DNA from: an uncultured Bacteroidota bacterium
GTDB taxonomy: Bacteria; Bacteroidota; Bacteroidia; Chitinophagales; Chitinophagaceae
Length of the DNA stretch: 52,244 nt
NCBI GenBank assembly: GCA_903929425.1
Contig: CAIYUO010000015.1
Span: forward strand, 1-52,244
Reading direction: 5' to 3'
Positions 1 through 6,932 of the stretch are shown in pieces; within the stretch, counting starts at the first letter, position 1, and each line of letters starts with the position of its first letter. The notes below the pieces were generated by a model that ran no database searches, had not been told where the DNA came from, and saw only the letters and a program-made list of their open reading frames with translations. A program made the translations under genes and the position numbers.

Positions 1-948
1 CCATCAACATATGCGCCTACTATTTCTACCATCATGAAACGTAATTATGTAGAGAAAAAAGAGAAAGAAGGAGTTAAAAGAATTTATCAAATATTATCTC
101 TCAATACAAAGGATGAAATTACCACAGAGGAAGCATCTGAAATTACAGGAGCCGAAAAAAATAAGCTCTCTCCTACCGATTTAGGATTGGTGGTAACTGA
201 TTTCTTAAAGTTAAACTTTCCTAAAGTCATGGATTTTGGCTTTACGGCTAAAATAGAAGGCGAGTTTGATGAAATTGCCTTAGGCAAACTTAAGTGGAGT
301 AAAATGTTGGAGGAGTTTTATAACCCGTTCCATGAAACCATTGAATTTACCTTAGAAAATGCAGAACGAGCTAAAGGTGAAAGAGAATTAGGATTTGATC
401 CAGTGAGTGGCAAAAAAGTAATTGCACGAATGGGTCGTTATGGTCCAATGGTACAAATTGGACACCAGGACGAAGAAGAAAAACCAAGATTTGCGAAACT
501 AACTGCATCCCAAAGTATTGAGACCATAAGTTTCGAAGAGGCTATGGAACTTTTTAAAATGCCTAGAACTTTAGGATTGTTTGAGGATTTAGAAGTGTCA
601 GTGAGTATTGGGCGCTTTGGCCCTTATGCAGCGCATGACAAGAAGTTTTATTCCCTGAACAAGGAAATGGACCCATACACAGTAACCCTTGAGGAATTGA
701 GCCCTATGATTGCTGAAAAGCGAAAAGCAAAAGACGAACGCACTATTAAAGTATTTGAAAAAGAAAAAATACAATTATTAAGAGGTCCTTATGGCCCCTA
801 TATTAAACAAGGTTTACGTAATTTCAAATTAAACAAAGAGCAACAAGAAAAAGTAGAGACTTTGACAATTGAGGAAGTAAAAGAGATTATTGAAGAGTTA
901 AAAAAGAATCCTCCTCGTAAAACTGCAAGGAAAAAGAAAGCTTCTTAA
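1..948 (+). CDS. topA: DNA topoisomerase I, C-terminal part (5' end outside window)
   Basis: Type IA topoisomerase that relaxes negative supercoils through a tyrosine-linked single-strand break. The frame is open from base 1 and the first residues read PSTYAPTIST, the conserved segment after the active-site domain, so the Met at base 34 is internal and the gene is cut by the window edge. The visible part has the end of the core followed by three C-terminal topoisomerase repeats with the signatures GRYGPMVQIG, GRFGPYAAHD and GPYGPYIKQG, then a lysine-rich tail ending in KKKAS, a layout typical of Bacteroidota TopA. It is followed by a strong palindromic terminator. Identification is secure; the catalytic tyrosine lies outside the window. 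Confidence 0.95.
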   Translation, partial: PSTYAPTISTIMKRNYVEKKEKEGVKRIYQILSLNTKDEITTEEASEITGAEKNKLSPTDLGLVVTDFLKLNFPKVMDFGFTAKIEGEFDEIALGKLKWSKMLEEFYNPFHETIEFTLENAERAKGERELGFDPVSGKKVIARMGRYGPMVQIGHQDEEEKPRFAKLTASQSIETISFEEAMELFKMPRTLGLFEDLEVSVSIGRFGPYAAHDKKFYSLNKEMDPYTVTLEELSPMIAEKRKAKDERTIKVFEKEKIQLLRGPYGPYIKQGLRNFKLNKEQQEKVETLTIEEVKEIIEELKKNPPRKTARKKKAS

Positions 949-981
949 TTATAAATAACCTAACCAAAGTTCACAAATAAT

Positions 982-1019
982 AAAAAAGCGATAACCATTT
1001 AAATGGTTATCGCTTTTTT
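982..1019. terminator. Bidirectional terminator between topA and the desaturase gene
   Basis: A perfect 38-base palindrome: the arm ends in GCGATAACCATTT and the complementary arm follows without a spacer, with A-tract and T-tract at the outer ends. It lies between two convergent genes, so it can end both transcripts. Confidence 0.85.
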
Positions 1020-1038
1020 ATTGTGTATAATAGCTAAA

Positions 1039-2133
1039 TTAAGCTACGACTGGCTTGCTCATTGATTTTAAAAATTGAACATGCGCTTTAATGGCACTTC
1101 CTACAGTTGGATATTCTATATACTTTAATTTAAACTCAGCACATGCATCTTTAACAATTTTTGAAATAGCAGGATAATGTACATGTGAAATTTTAGGGAA
1201 TAAATGGTGTTCTATTTGGAAATTTAATCCACCTACTAACCAACTTACTATTTTGTTTTTAGTCGCAAAGTTTGCAGTGGTTTGAATTTGATGTGCAGCA
1301 AATTCATCAGGCATCTTGTTTTCAGGCATGATTGGCAATGGGAATTCAGTTTCATCCACCGTATGTGCCAATTGAAATACAATACTTAATGCAAATCCTG
1401 CAACGAAAGTGGCTATTAAAAATCCTACTAACCAACTCACCCAACCTAACATATAAATAGGTATTATTACAAATACAACTGCATGATACACTTTCACAGC
1501 CCAAAATTCTAAATGCTCTGCAAAACTCATACTCTTGAATGAAATGGAGCCTATCTTTTTTGAAAAATACTTTTTATAGTCAGCAAAAAATATCCAGAAA
1601 ATATACAATAACATGTATAAAAACCAGAAATAAATATGTTGGAAACGGTGTAATATATAATGCTTTTGAGTTGGCGCCATTCTCATTAAAACACCTACTT
1701 CAATATCATCGTCAACACCATCAATGTTGGTGTAAGTATGATGAATGGTTACATGCTTCATGCCCCACATAAAACGACTAGCTCCCAATACACTTATTGA
1801 GGAGGAAGCTAACTTATTTAACCATGCATATTTACTAAAGCTACCATGGCTGCCGTCATGCATGACATTAAATCCAATTGCCGCAATTAAACAACCAAAA
1901 AAAGCAGATTCCAAAACAGCTATCCAAATAGGAGGTGTAAAAAATATTAAATGGATATAGGTAATTACAAAAAGCGATATTAAAATAATAGCTTTTGAAA
2001 ATAATTTTCTATTTCCTGTTCCAACAATATCTTGTTGAGATAAGTATTCATTAACTCTTCGCTTTAATTCCGAATGTAATGACTTGGTTGATACAGGAAA
2101 TTTAGGTGTCCCGATCGTTTCTCTAATTTGCAT
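1039..2133 (-). CDS. Fatty acid desaturase (membrane di-iron acyl-lipid/acyl-CoA type)
   Basis: Oxygen-dependent desaturase that introduces a double bond into fatty acyl chains at the inner membrane. The three histidine boxes are intact: HDGSH at residues 92-96, HVTIHH at 127-132 and QIEHH at 306-310. The last form is typical of the front-end (delta-5/delta-6-like) or linoleoyl-CoA desaturase group. There is no fused cytochrome b5 domain. Hydrophobic segments lie near residues 48-90, 164-184 and 213-255. The 364-residue length is normal. Substrate and regiospecificity cannot be read from the sequence. The gene is monocistronic, has a candidate promoter just upstream, and ends at the terminator shared with topA. 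Confidence 0.88.
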   Translation of the reverse strand: MQIRETIGTPKFPVSTKSLHSELKRRVNEYLSQQDIVGTGNRKLFSKAIILISLFVITYIHLIFFTPPIWIAVLESAFFGCLIAAIGFNVMHDGSHGSFSKYAWLNKLASSSISVLGASRFMWGMKHVTIHHTYTNIDGVDDDIEVGVLMRMAPTQKHYILHRFQHIYFWFLYMLLYIFWIFFADYKKYFSKKIGSISFKSMSFAEHLEFWAVKVYHAVVFVIIPIYMLGWVSWLVGFLIATFVAGFALSIVFQLAHTVDETEFPLPIMPENKMPDEFAAHQIQTTANFATKNKIVSWLVGGLNFQIEHHLFPKISHVHYPAISKIVKDACAEFKLKYIEYPTVGSAIKAHVQFLKSMSKPVVA

Positions 2134-2153
2134 TTTTACAAAAAATTATTTAT

Positions 2154-2161
2154 CAAATATA
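2154..2161 (-). promoter_or_regulatory. Candidate -7 box for the desaturase gene
   Basis: On the minus strand this reads TATATTTG, an exact match to the Bacteroidota -7 consensus TAnnTTTG, 21 bases before the start codon. No good -33 TTTG is visible at the usual spacing, so the call is tentative. Confidence 0.4.
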
Positions 2162-2335
2162 ACCATTTAGCCATACTTAATAGCGTAAAAACTGATATTT
2201 TAATAGGAACGAATATAATTTGCTTTTATTATGTTAAAATGTAATTAATATATCCACATGTATGGGATAAATTTTGCCTTTAAGTATGGGAAAAATGATG
2301 TTGATTTGAATAATTAAAACCCATAATTTGTTTTC

Positions 2336-3208
2336 ATGGAAAACGAAAAAGAAATAAAAGCATTGTTTAAACTCATTGATGACCCTGATGAGGAAGTCTA
2401 TAATACCATTTCGAGCAGATTACTCAATTATGGATCTCCCATTATTCCGGATTTAGAAAACTTATGGGAAAATACTTTAGAGGAGACCACTTTAGAGCGT
2501 ATTGAATTAATGATTTATAAACTGAGAATTCAAGATTTAAGGGAATCCATTATCAATTGGAAAAACAGTGAAGACCCTTCCTTATTTGAAGGCGCTCTAT
2601 TAATTGCACAATTTCAACATCCTGAAATTGCAATTGATAATTTAAGGCATCAAATGGAAAAAATCAGACGTAACATTTGGCTTGAGTTGAATAATTATTT
2701 AACCCCCTTAGAACAAGCCAACGTACTTAGAAACATTTTATTTAATTATTATCAAATCAAAGGTTCTGAAGTAAACTACGAAAAGCCAGATGAATTTTTA
2801 ATATCTGCCCCACTGTTATACAAAAAGGGAAATGCTTTTTCAAATACCATTTTATATGCTGAATTATGCCATCAATTAGAAATTCAAGCAGCCTATATAA
2901 ACATACCTAAACAGTGTATCATTGCGTTTTACGCACCCAACTTAGAAGCCCACGAAACACATCAAAACGAGCAGGAATATATTCAGTTTTATGTAGAAGG
3001 CACAACGGGTCATCCTTTTTCTCAAAAAGACCTTGACCAATATTTTACCAGGTCGAATATCGAACCTAAGAATATATATTATAAACAATTATCCAATGTT
3101 CGTATCCTTAAAAAGCATTTAATGGAATTGGCAAAATGTTTTAACAGTCCCATTCTTCAATACAAACAAAAAGATTTAATAGCACTCGCAAATTTGCTTG
3201 AAGCATAA
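2336..3208 (+). CDS. SirB1-like transglutaminase-fold family protein
   Basis: A 290-residue cytoplasmic protein. The N-terminal half (about residues 1-100) is helical and repeat-like. The second half matches the SirB1 / Transglut_core2 pattern, with an LTPLEQANVLRNILF-type helix followed by GNAFSNTILYAELCHQLEI and a strand with IPKQCIIAF. Family members are widespread, but their biochemical role is unsettled and the catalytic triad of true transglutaminases is not evident here. The stop codon overlaps the ATG of the following ogt gene by one base, so the two are translationally coupled. The Met at 2336 is the only sensible start. Confidence 0.7.
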   Translation: MENEKEIKALFKLIDDPDEEVYNTISSRLLNYGSPIIPDLENLWENTLEETTLERIELMIYKLRIQDLRESIINWKNSEDPSLFEGALLIAQFQHPEIAIDNLRHQMEKIRRNIWLELNNYLTPLEQANVLRNILFNYYQIKGSEVNYEKPDEFLISAPLLYKKGNAFSNTILYAELCHQLEIQAAYINIPKQCIIAFYAPNLEAHETHQNEQEYIQFYVEGTTGHPFSQKDLDQYFTRSNIEPKNIYYKQLSNVRILKKHLMELAKCFNSPILQYKQKDLIALANLLEA

Positions 3209-3711
3209 TGGAAACAATCGTATCTCATATTTACCATAGTCCAATAGGAAAAATTTGTATTACAGCAGAAGATGGTTGTATCACTGAACTTGTATTTATA
3301 GATGAAAATAATGAAGTACCCGAAATGGATACGGATGAAGATTTACCAAGTGTAATTCATCAATGTGTTGATGAACTATTAGCCTATTTTTCCGGTACGA
3401 GTCGCACTTTTACAGTCCCCATAAATCAAACCGGCACTGAATTTCAATCAAAGGTTTGGAAAGAATTATATGAAATTCCTTTTGGTAAAACTTTAAGTTA
3501 TGCTGATCTTGCAAAAAAACTAGGGGATCCAAAAGTAATTAGAGCAGCCGCATCAGCTAATGGTAAAAATAAAATTGCCATAATCGTTCCCTGTCATAGA
3601 ATCATTGGAACTGATCAGTCATTAGTTGGATATGCATGGGGGAAAGCAAGAAAACGTTGGCTTTTACAACATGAATTTAGATTAGCCCTTGGTGTCCAAA
3701 CACTATTTTAA
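3208..3711 (+). CDS. ogt: Methylated-DNA--protein-cysteine S-methyltransferase
   Basis: Suicide repair protein that transfers the alkyl group of O6-methylguanine (and O4-methylthymine) to its own cysteine. The active-site motif IVPCHRIIG is present with the acceptor at Cys129, preceded by the DNA-binding helix around RAAASANGKN (residues 112-121) and followed by the usual RKRWLLQHE ending. The 167-residue length is standard. The start codon overlaps the upstream stop by one base. The 3' end overlaps the convergent cytidine deaminase gene by nine bases, leaving no room for a terminator between them. Whether it behaves as Ogt or Ada-C cannot be told from sequence. Confidence 0.93.
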   Translation: METIVSHIYHSPIGKICITAEDGCITELVFIDENNEVPEMDTDEDLPSVIHQCVDELLAYFSGTSRTFTVPINQTGTEFQSKVWKELYEIPFGKTLSYADLAKKLGDPKVIRAAASANGKNKIAIIVPCHRIIGTDQSLVGYAWGKARKRWLLQHEFRLALGVQTLF

Positions 3712-4185
3712 AATAGACCCATCAAATCCGAAAGGCAATAAATTTGCAGCTGAAGGAATAATCATAACATTTCCTGACATTCCTGAAAGTATAATCTTAA
3801 TATTGGCCCCATATCTATTTTCGTAGTCTAACAAAGACTGTCTACACATACCACAAGGCGAAATGGGCTCGATAGCTTCCTTGTCTCGTGGCTGATAACT
3901 AATTGCCATAGTTGTTATTGTTAGGTCGGGAAATTGACTCCCAACGCTATTTAACAATGTACGCTCTGCACAGATGCCAACTGGGAAACTAGTGCTTTCT
4001 TGATTTGATCCAATTACGATTTGTCCATTTGATAACCTAGCGGCAGCGCCAACATAAAAATTTGAATAAGGTGCGTACGCCGTTTTAGTAGCTTCTTTTG
4101 CTTTTTCAAGCAAAGCTTGATCGTCAAAACTTAAGCTATTTTTATTATCTAAAAGCTCATATACAAACTCGAACTTTTGTTGCAT
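3703..4185 (-). CDS. cdd: Cytidine deaminase
   Basis: Zinc-dependent deamination of cytidine and deoxycytidine to uridine and deoxyuridine in pyrimidine salvage. The zinc site is clear: CAE at residues 72-74 (zinc Cys72 and catalytic Glu74) and PCGMC at 110-114 (Cys111 and Cys114), which is the tetrameric three-cysteine type. The 160-residue length is slightly above the 130-140 typical of small CDDs because of an N-terminal extension of about 25 residues. It starts 5 bases after the stop of the signal peptidase gene, so the two are probably co-transcribed. The 3' end overlaps ogt on the other strand. Confidence 0.93.
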   Translation of the reverse strand: MQQKFEFVYELLDNKNSLSFDDQALLEKAKEATKTAYAPYSNFYVGAAARLSNGQIVIGSNQESTSFPVGICAERTLLNSVGSQFPDLTITTMAISYQPRDKEAIEPISPCGMCRQSLLDYENRYGANIKIILSGMSGNVMIIPSAANLLPFGFDGSILK

Positions 4186-4190
4186 AGCTT

Positions 4191-5645
4191 TTAATTAATT
4201 AGGTTGAATAAGCGATTCCATCTAACTGATTTACTATAACTAAACCAAATTAAAGAAGCCTTACCTACAATATGTGTTTCGGGTACATATCCCCAAAAGC
4301 GACTATCCTGACTACGATGGCGATTATCACCCATCATCCAGTAATAATTTTGCTTTACTGTATAAGTTGAAGCCGCTTTCCCATTTAAAATGTATTGACT
4401 ACTATTTTTAGATAAAGTATTTCCTTCATAAGTACAAATTAAACGGCGATATAATTCAATAGTACTATCATTTAAATTAATAATATCTCCTTTTTTGGGG
4501 ATTCGTATTGCCCCGAAATTATCAATCGTCCAAGGAAAATGAACTACATCATTTGGAAAAGTATACCCAACCGTATTTTCTTCGTAAAATGAAACTGATT
4601 GTACAAATGATAAACTCCTCAAACTATTTGCCGCTCCAGCCGTCATGTTAATTTTATAGGTGTTTGGCCTTCCGTCAACTGGTTGAAAGTCCATGGTTGC
4701 TTCAGCAATATTAATACCTAAACTATCCTCAATGTAATCTTCCGGTATTGGCTTTCCATTGGTCACTACAATATATTCAGTTTGGGCATCCTTTGCAACC
4801 AACGCTGGTTGATCATTAATATATAGCACACTTTTTTTAACTTCTAATTTATCGCCTGGGATAGCTACACAACGTTTTATATAGTTATCGGTTTTATCAA
4901 TAGGATGAACTAAAATGGGATATTGTGCGGTTAATTTTTCTCTATCCCCATTAAATTCAGGACTTCTTAATACATCGTAATAAGGAATTTTACTTCCAAA
5001 TTCAGGCAAATTAATAATAGTGTCTCCTGCAGGAAAATTAAAAACAACAACATCATTTCTGTTTATTTCTCTTAGCTTTGGAAGTCTTGTATAATCCAAT
5101 TGAATCCATTTTAAATAGGATTGTGTTGTAACAGAACCTGGCAATGTATTATGTACAAATGGAAAAGCCAAAGGTGTTTGCGGAACTCTTGCCCCAAAGG
5201 TTACTTTATCTACAAATAAAAAGTCATTCACTAACAAAGTTTTTTCCATACTTTCTGTTGGAATAACATAAGCTTCAAATAAAAAGGTTCTAATCAAAGT
5301 AGCAGCAACCACAGCAAAAACTGCAGCATCTATCCACTCTCTTGACATAGATTTGTGATAATGAACCAACGCTTCTGCGCCATGCCATTTTTCATTATTA
5401 GAAAAGCCTAAATAGGGTAAATAAATAAACGGGAACAATACCGTTAAAGTATGATGCAATAAACTTACCCGTTTAAAATGCATTACAAAAATGATTGAAA
5501 TCCAAAGCGTAACAAACTGACCTAAAATTGGAATAAGTTGAATCCAAAACCATCCTTTAGAAATATTACATAATTTAACCAATTCCCAAGTATTATAAAT
5601 TGGGATAATGGCCTTTGTTTTATCGACTCCTGCCTTTACCAACAT
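4191..5645 (-). CDS. lepB: Signal peptidase I with N-terminal DUF5684-type membrane region (first helix lost to an in-frame TGA)
   Basis: Membrane serine protease that removes signal peptides from exported proteins. The catalytic pair is clear: Ser132 in PTESMEKTLL and Lys257 in DNYIKRCVAIPGD. The terminal signature MGDNRHRSQDSRFWG is also present. The 484-residue length reflects a large insertion between Ser and Lys, usual in Bacteroidota. Residues 1-90 form a DUF5684-like membrane region that normally starts with one more helix. That helix is encoded just upstream in the same frame: an ATG at 5700-5702 opens a stretch reading MGIFLLVIYWLG, then a TGA at 5664-5666 where tryptophan would fit, then HIGIYA directly into the Met used here. 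Either translation starts at 5645 and the helix is lost, or the TGA is an error or is read through. Confidence 0.88.
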   Translation of the reverse strand: MLVKAGVDKTKAIIPIYNTWELVKLCNISKGWFWIQLIPILGQFVTLWISIIFVMHFKRVSLLHHTLTVLFPFIYLPYLGFSNNEKWHGAEALVHYHKSMSREWIDAAVFAVVAATLIRTFLFEAYVIPTESMEKTLLVNDFLFVDKVTFGARVPQTPLAFPFVHNTLPGSVTTQSYLKWIQLDYTRLPKLREINRNDVVVFNFPAGDTIINLPEFGSKIPYYDVLRSPEFNGDREKLTAQYPILVHPIDKTDNYIKRCVAIPGDKLEVKKSVLYINDQPALVAKDAQTEYIVVTNGKPIPEDYIEDSLGINIAEATMDFQPVDGRPNTYKINMTAGAANSLRSLSFVQSVSFYEENTVGYTFPNDVVHFPWTIDNFGAIRIPKKGDIINLNDSTIELYRRLICTYEGNTLSKNSSQYILNGKAASTYTVKQNYYWMMGDNRHRSQDSRFWGYVPETHIVGKASLIWFSYSKSVRWNRLFNLIN

Positions 5646-5721
5646 AGCATAAATTCCAATATGTCAACCTAACCAATAAATAACCAATAAAAATATACCC
5701 ATAAATTTGTTTGTTTGCTTT

Positions 5722-5751
5722 AACAAAAATATCCCTTTGTGAGGGATATTT
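5722..5751 (-). terminator. Terminator after pdhB
   Basis: Inverted repeat with arms AAATATCCC and GGGATATTT (5727-5735 and 5743-5751), a 7-base loop and a T-rich tract on the minus strand. It lies between the pdhB stop and the start region of the signal peptidase gene. Confidence 0.7.
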
Positions 5752-5821
5752 GTACAAAAGATTGTTAATTACTTGATTACTTTATAAAAGGCCCAAATAA
5801 AGGACTATCGTTTAATAATAC

Positions 5822-6808
5822 TTATTTATATTGACGTAATACTTCTTTAACTAAGCTTACTGACCTAGCGATGTCTGGAATTGCCAAAGCAGTTAAATTA
5901 GGTGCATAGTGCATTGGAGCATCAGCGCTCGTAATACGGCGTATGGGTGCGTCTAAATAATCAAACCCTTCTTTTTGAATACGATATGATAATTCTGAAG
6001 ATACTGAAGCAAATGGCCATTGCTCTTCAATGATGACTAATCGATTTGTTTTTTTAACGCTTGTTAAAACAGTCATCCAATCCAGTGGGCGTATGGTTCT
6101 TAAGTCAATAACTTCAGCACTTATTCCTTCCTTCTCTAACTCAGCAGCAGCACCCAATGCAACTTTCATCATTTTATTATAAGACACAATCGTTACATCT
6201 GTACCGGCATTTTTAACATCAGCAAGTCCTAATGGAATATAATATTCTTCGTCTGGAACATCACTTTTATCACCATACATCACTTCACTCTCTAAAAACA
6301 TAATTGGATCTTCTTCGTAACGAATAGCTTGCTTTAATAAACCTTTTGCGTCGTAGCCATTTGAAGGAGATACCACTTTAATGCCTGGTATATTTGCCAA
6401 ATAACTTTCAAAAGCAGTAGAGTGTTGTGCACCTAATTGACCCGCACTTCCGTTAGGGCCTCTCATTACAATTGGACAACCAATTTGTCCACCACTCATA
6501 GCCAACATTTTACTAGCCGTATTTAAAATTTGATCCAATGGCAAAACTGCAAAATTCCAGGTCATGAACTCTACAATAGGTCTTAACCCATTTTGAGCAG
6601 CACCAACAGCAACGGCCGTAAATCCTAATTCAGAAATAGGAGTATCAATGATACGCTTAGGTCCAAATTCAGCCAACATTCCTTGACTTACTTTATAGGC
6701 ACCGTTATACTCAGCTACTTCCTCGCCCATTAAAAGGACTTTGTCATCTCTTCTCATTTCCTCAGACATTGCTTCTCGCAGTGCTTCTCTAAAGGCTATT
6801 GATCGCAT
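5822..6808 (-). CDS. pdhB: Pyruvate dehydrogenase E1 component, beta subunit
   Basis: Beta subunit of the thiamine-diphosphate E1 of the pyruvate dehydrogenase complex; with the alpha subunit it decarboxylates pyruvate and passes the acetyl group to E2 lipoate. The protein opens with the conserved ALREAMSEEM...VLLMGEEVAEYNGAY segment that holds the cofactor-contacting glutamate. It continues with GPNGSAGQLGAQHS and ends with the transketolase C-terminal domain (VIDLRTIRPLDWMT). The 328-residue length is standard. The alpha subunit is not adjacent. Transcription probably ends at the hairpin before lepB. Branched-chain keto acid dehydrogenase is an alternative, but the motifs favour PDH. Confidence 0.92.
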   Translation of the reverse strand: MRSIAFREALREAMSEEMRRDDKVLLMGEEVAEYNGAYKVSQGMLAEFGPKRIIDTPISELGFTAVAVGAAQNGLRPIVEFMTWNFAVLPLDQILNTASKMLAMSGGQIGCPIVMRGPNGSAGQLGAQHSTAFESYLANIPGIKVVSPSNGYDAKGLLKQAIRYEEDPIMFLESEVMYGDKSDVPDEEYYIPLGLADVKNAGTDVTIVSYNKMMKVALGAAAELEKEGISAEVIDLRTIRPLDWMTVLTSVKKTNRLVIIEEQWPFASVSSELSYRIQKEGFDYLDAPIRRITSADAPMHYAPNLTALAIPDIARSVSLVKEVLRQYK

Positions 6809-6831
6809 TGATTAAGATTTAATTTGAGTGG

Positions 6832-6839
6832 CAAAATTA
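6832..6839 (-). promoter_or_regulatory. Candidate -7 box for pdhB
   Basis: Minus strand TAATTTTG, an exact TAnnTTTG match 24 bases upstream of the start codon. The -33 region has only an imperfect GTTTTC at about the expected distance. Confidence 0.45.
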
Positions 6840-6872
6840 GCATTTTATATAAAGAAAACGATGGTTTTGGGC

Positions 6873-6908
6873 AAAAAAAATCCCTCCTCGAAAAATCGAA
6901 GAGGGATA
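6873..6908 (-). terminator. Terminator after the TonB-dependent receptor gene
   Basis: GC-rich inverted repeat (ATCCCTC...GAGGGAT with an inner TCGA/TCGA) followed on the minus strand by eight T residues, 25 bases past the receptor stop codon. Confidence 0.85.
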
Positions 6909-6932
6909 ATTAAGGCTAACCCACCTTTAAGC

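Noticed and set aside
3703..3711. Convergent overlap of ogt and cdd as a regulatory antisense
   Set aside because: A nine-base tail overlap is common in compact genomes and both proteins end naturally.
5664..5666. TGA read generally as tryptophan, or as selenocysteine
   Set aside because: DinB ends in TGA at its natural C-terminus and Trp is encoded by TGG throughout the window; no SECIS-like structure or selenoprotein context is seen.
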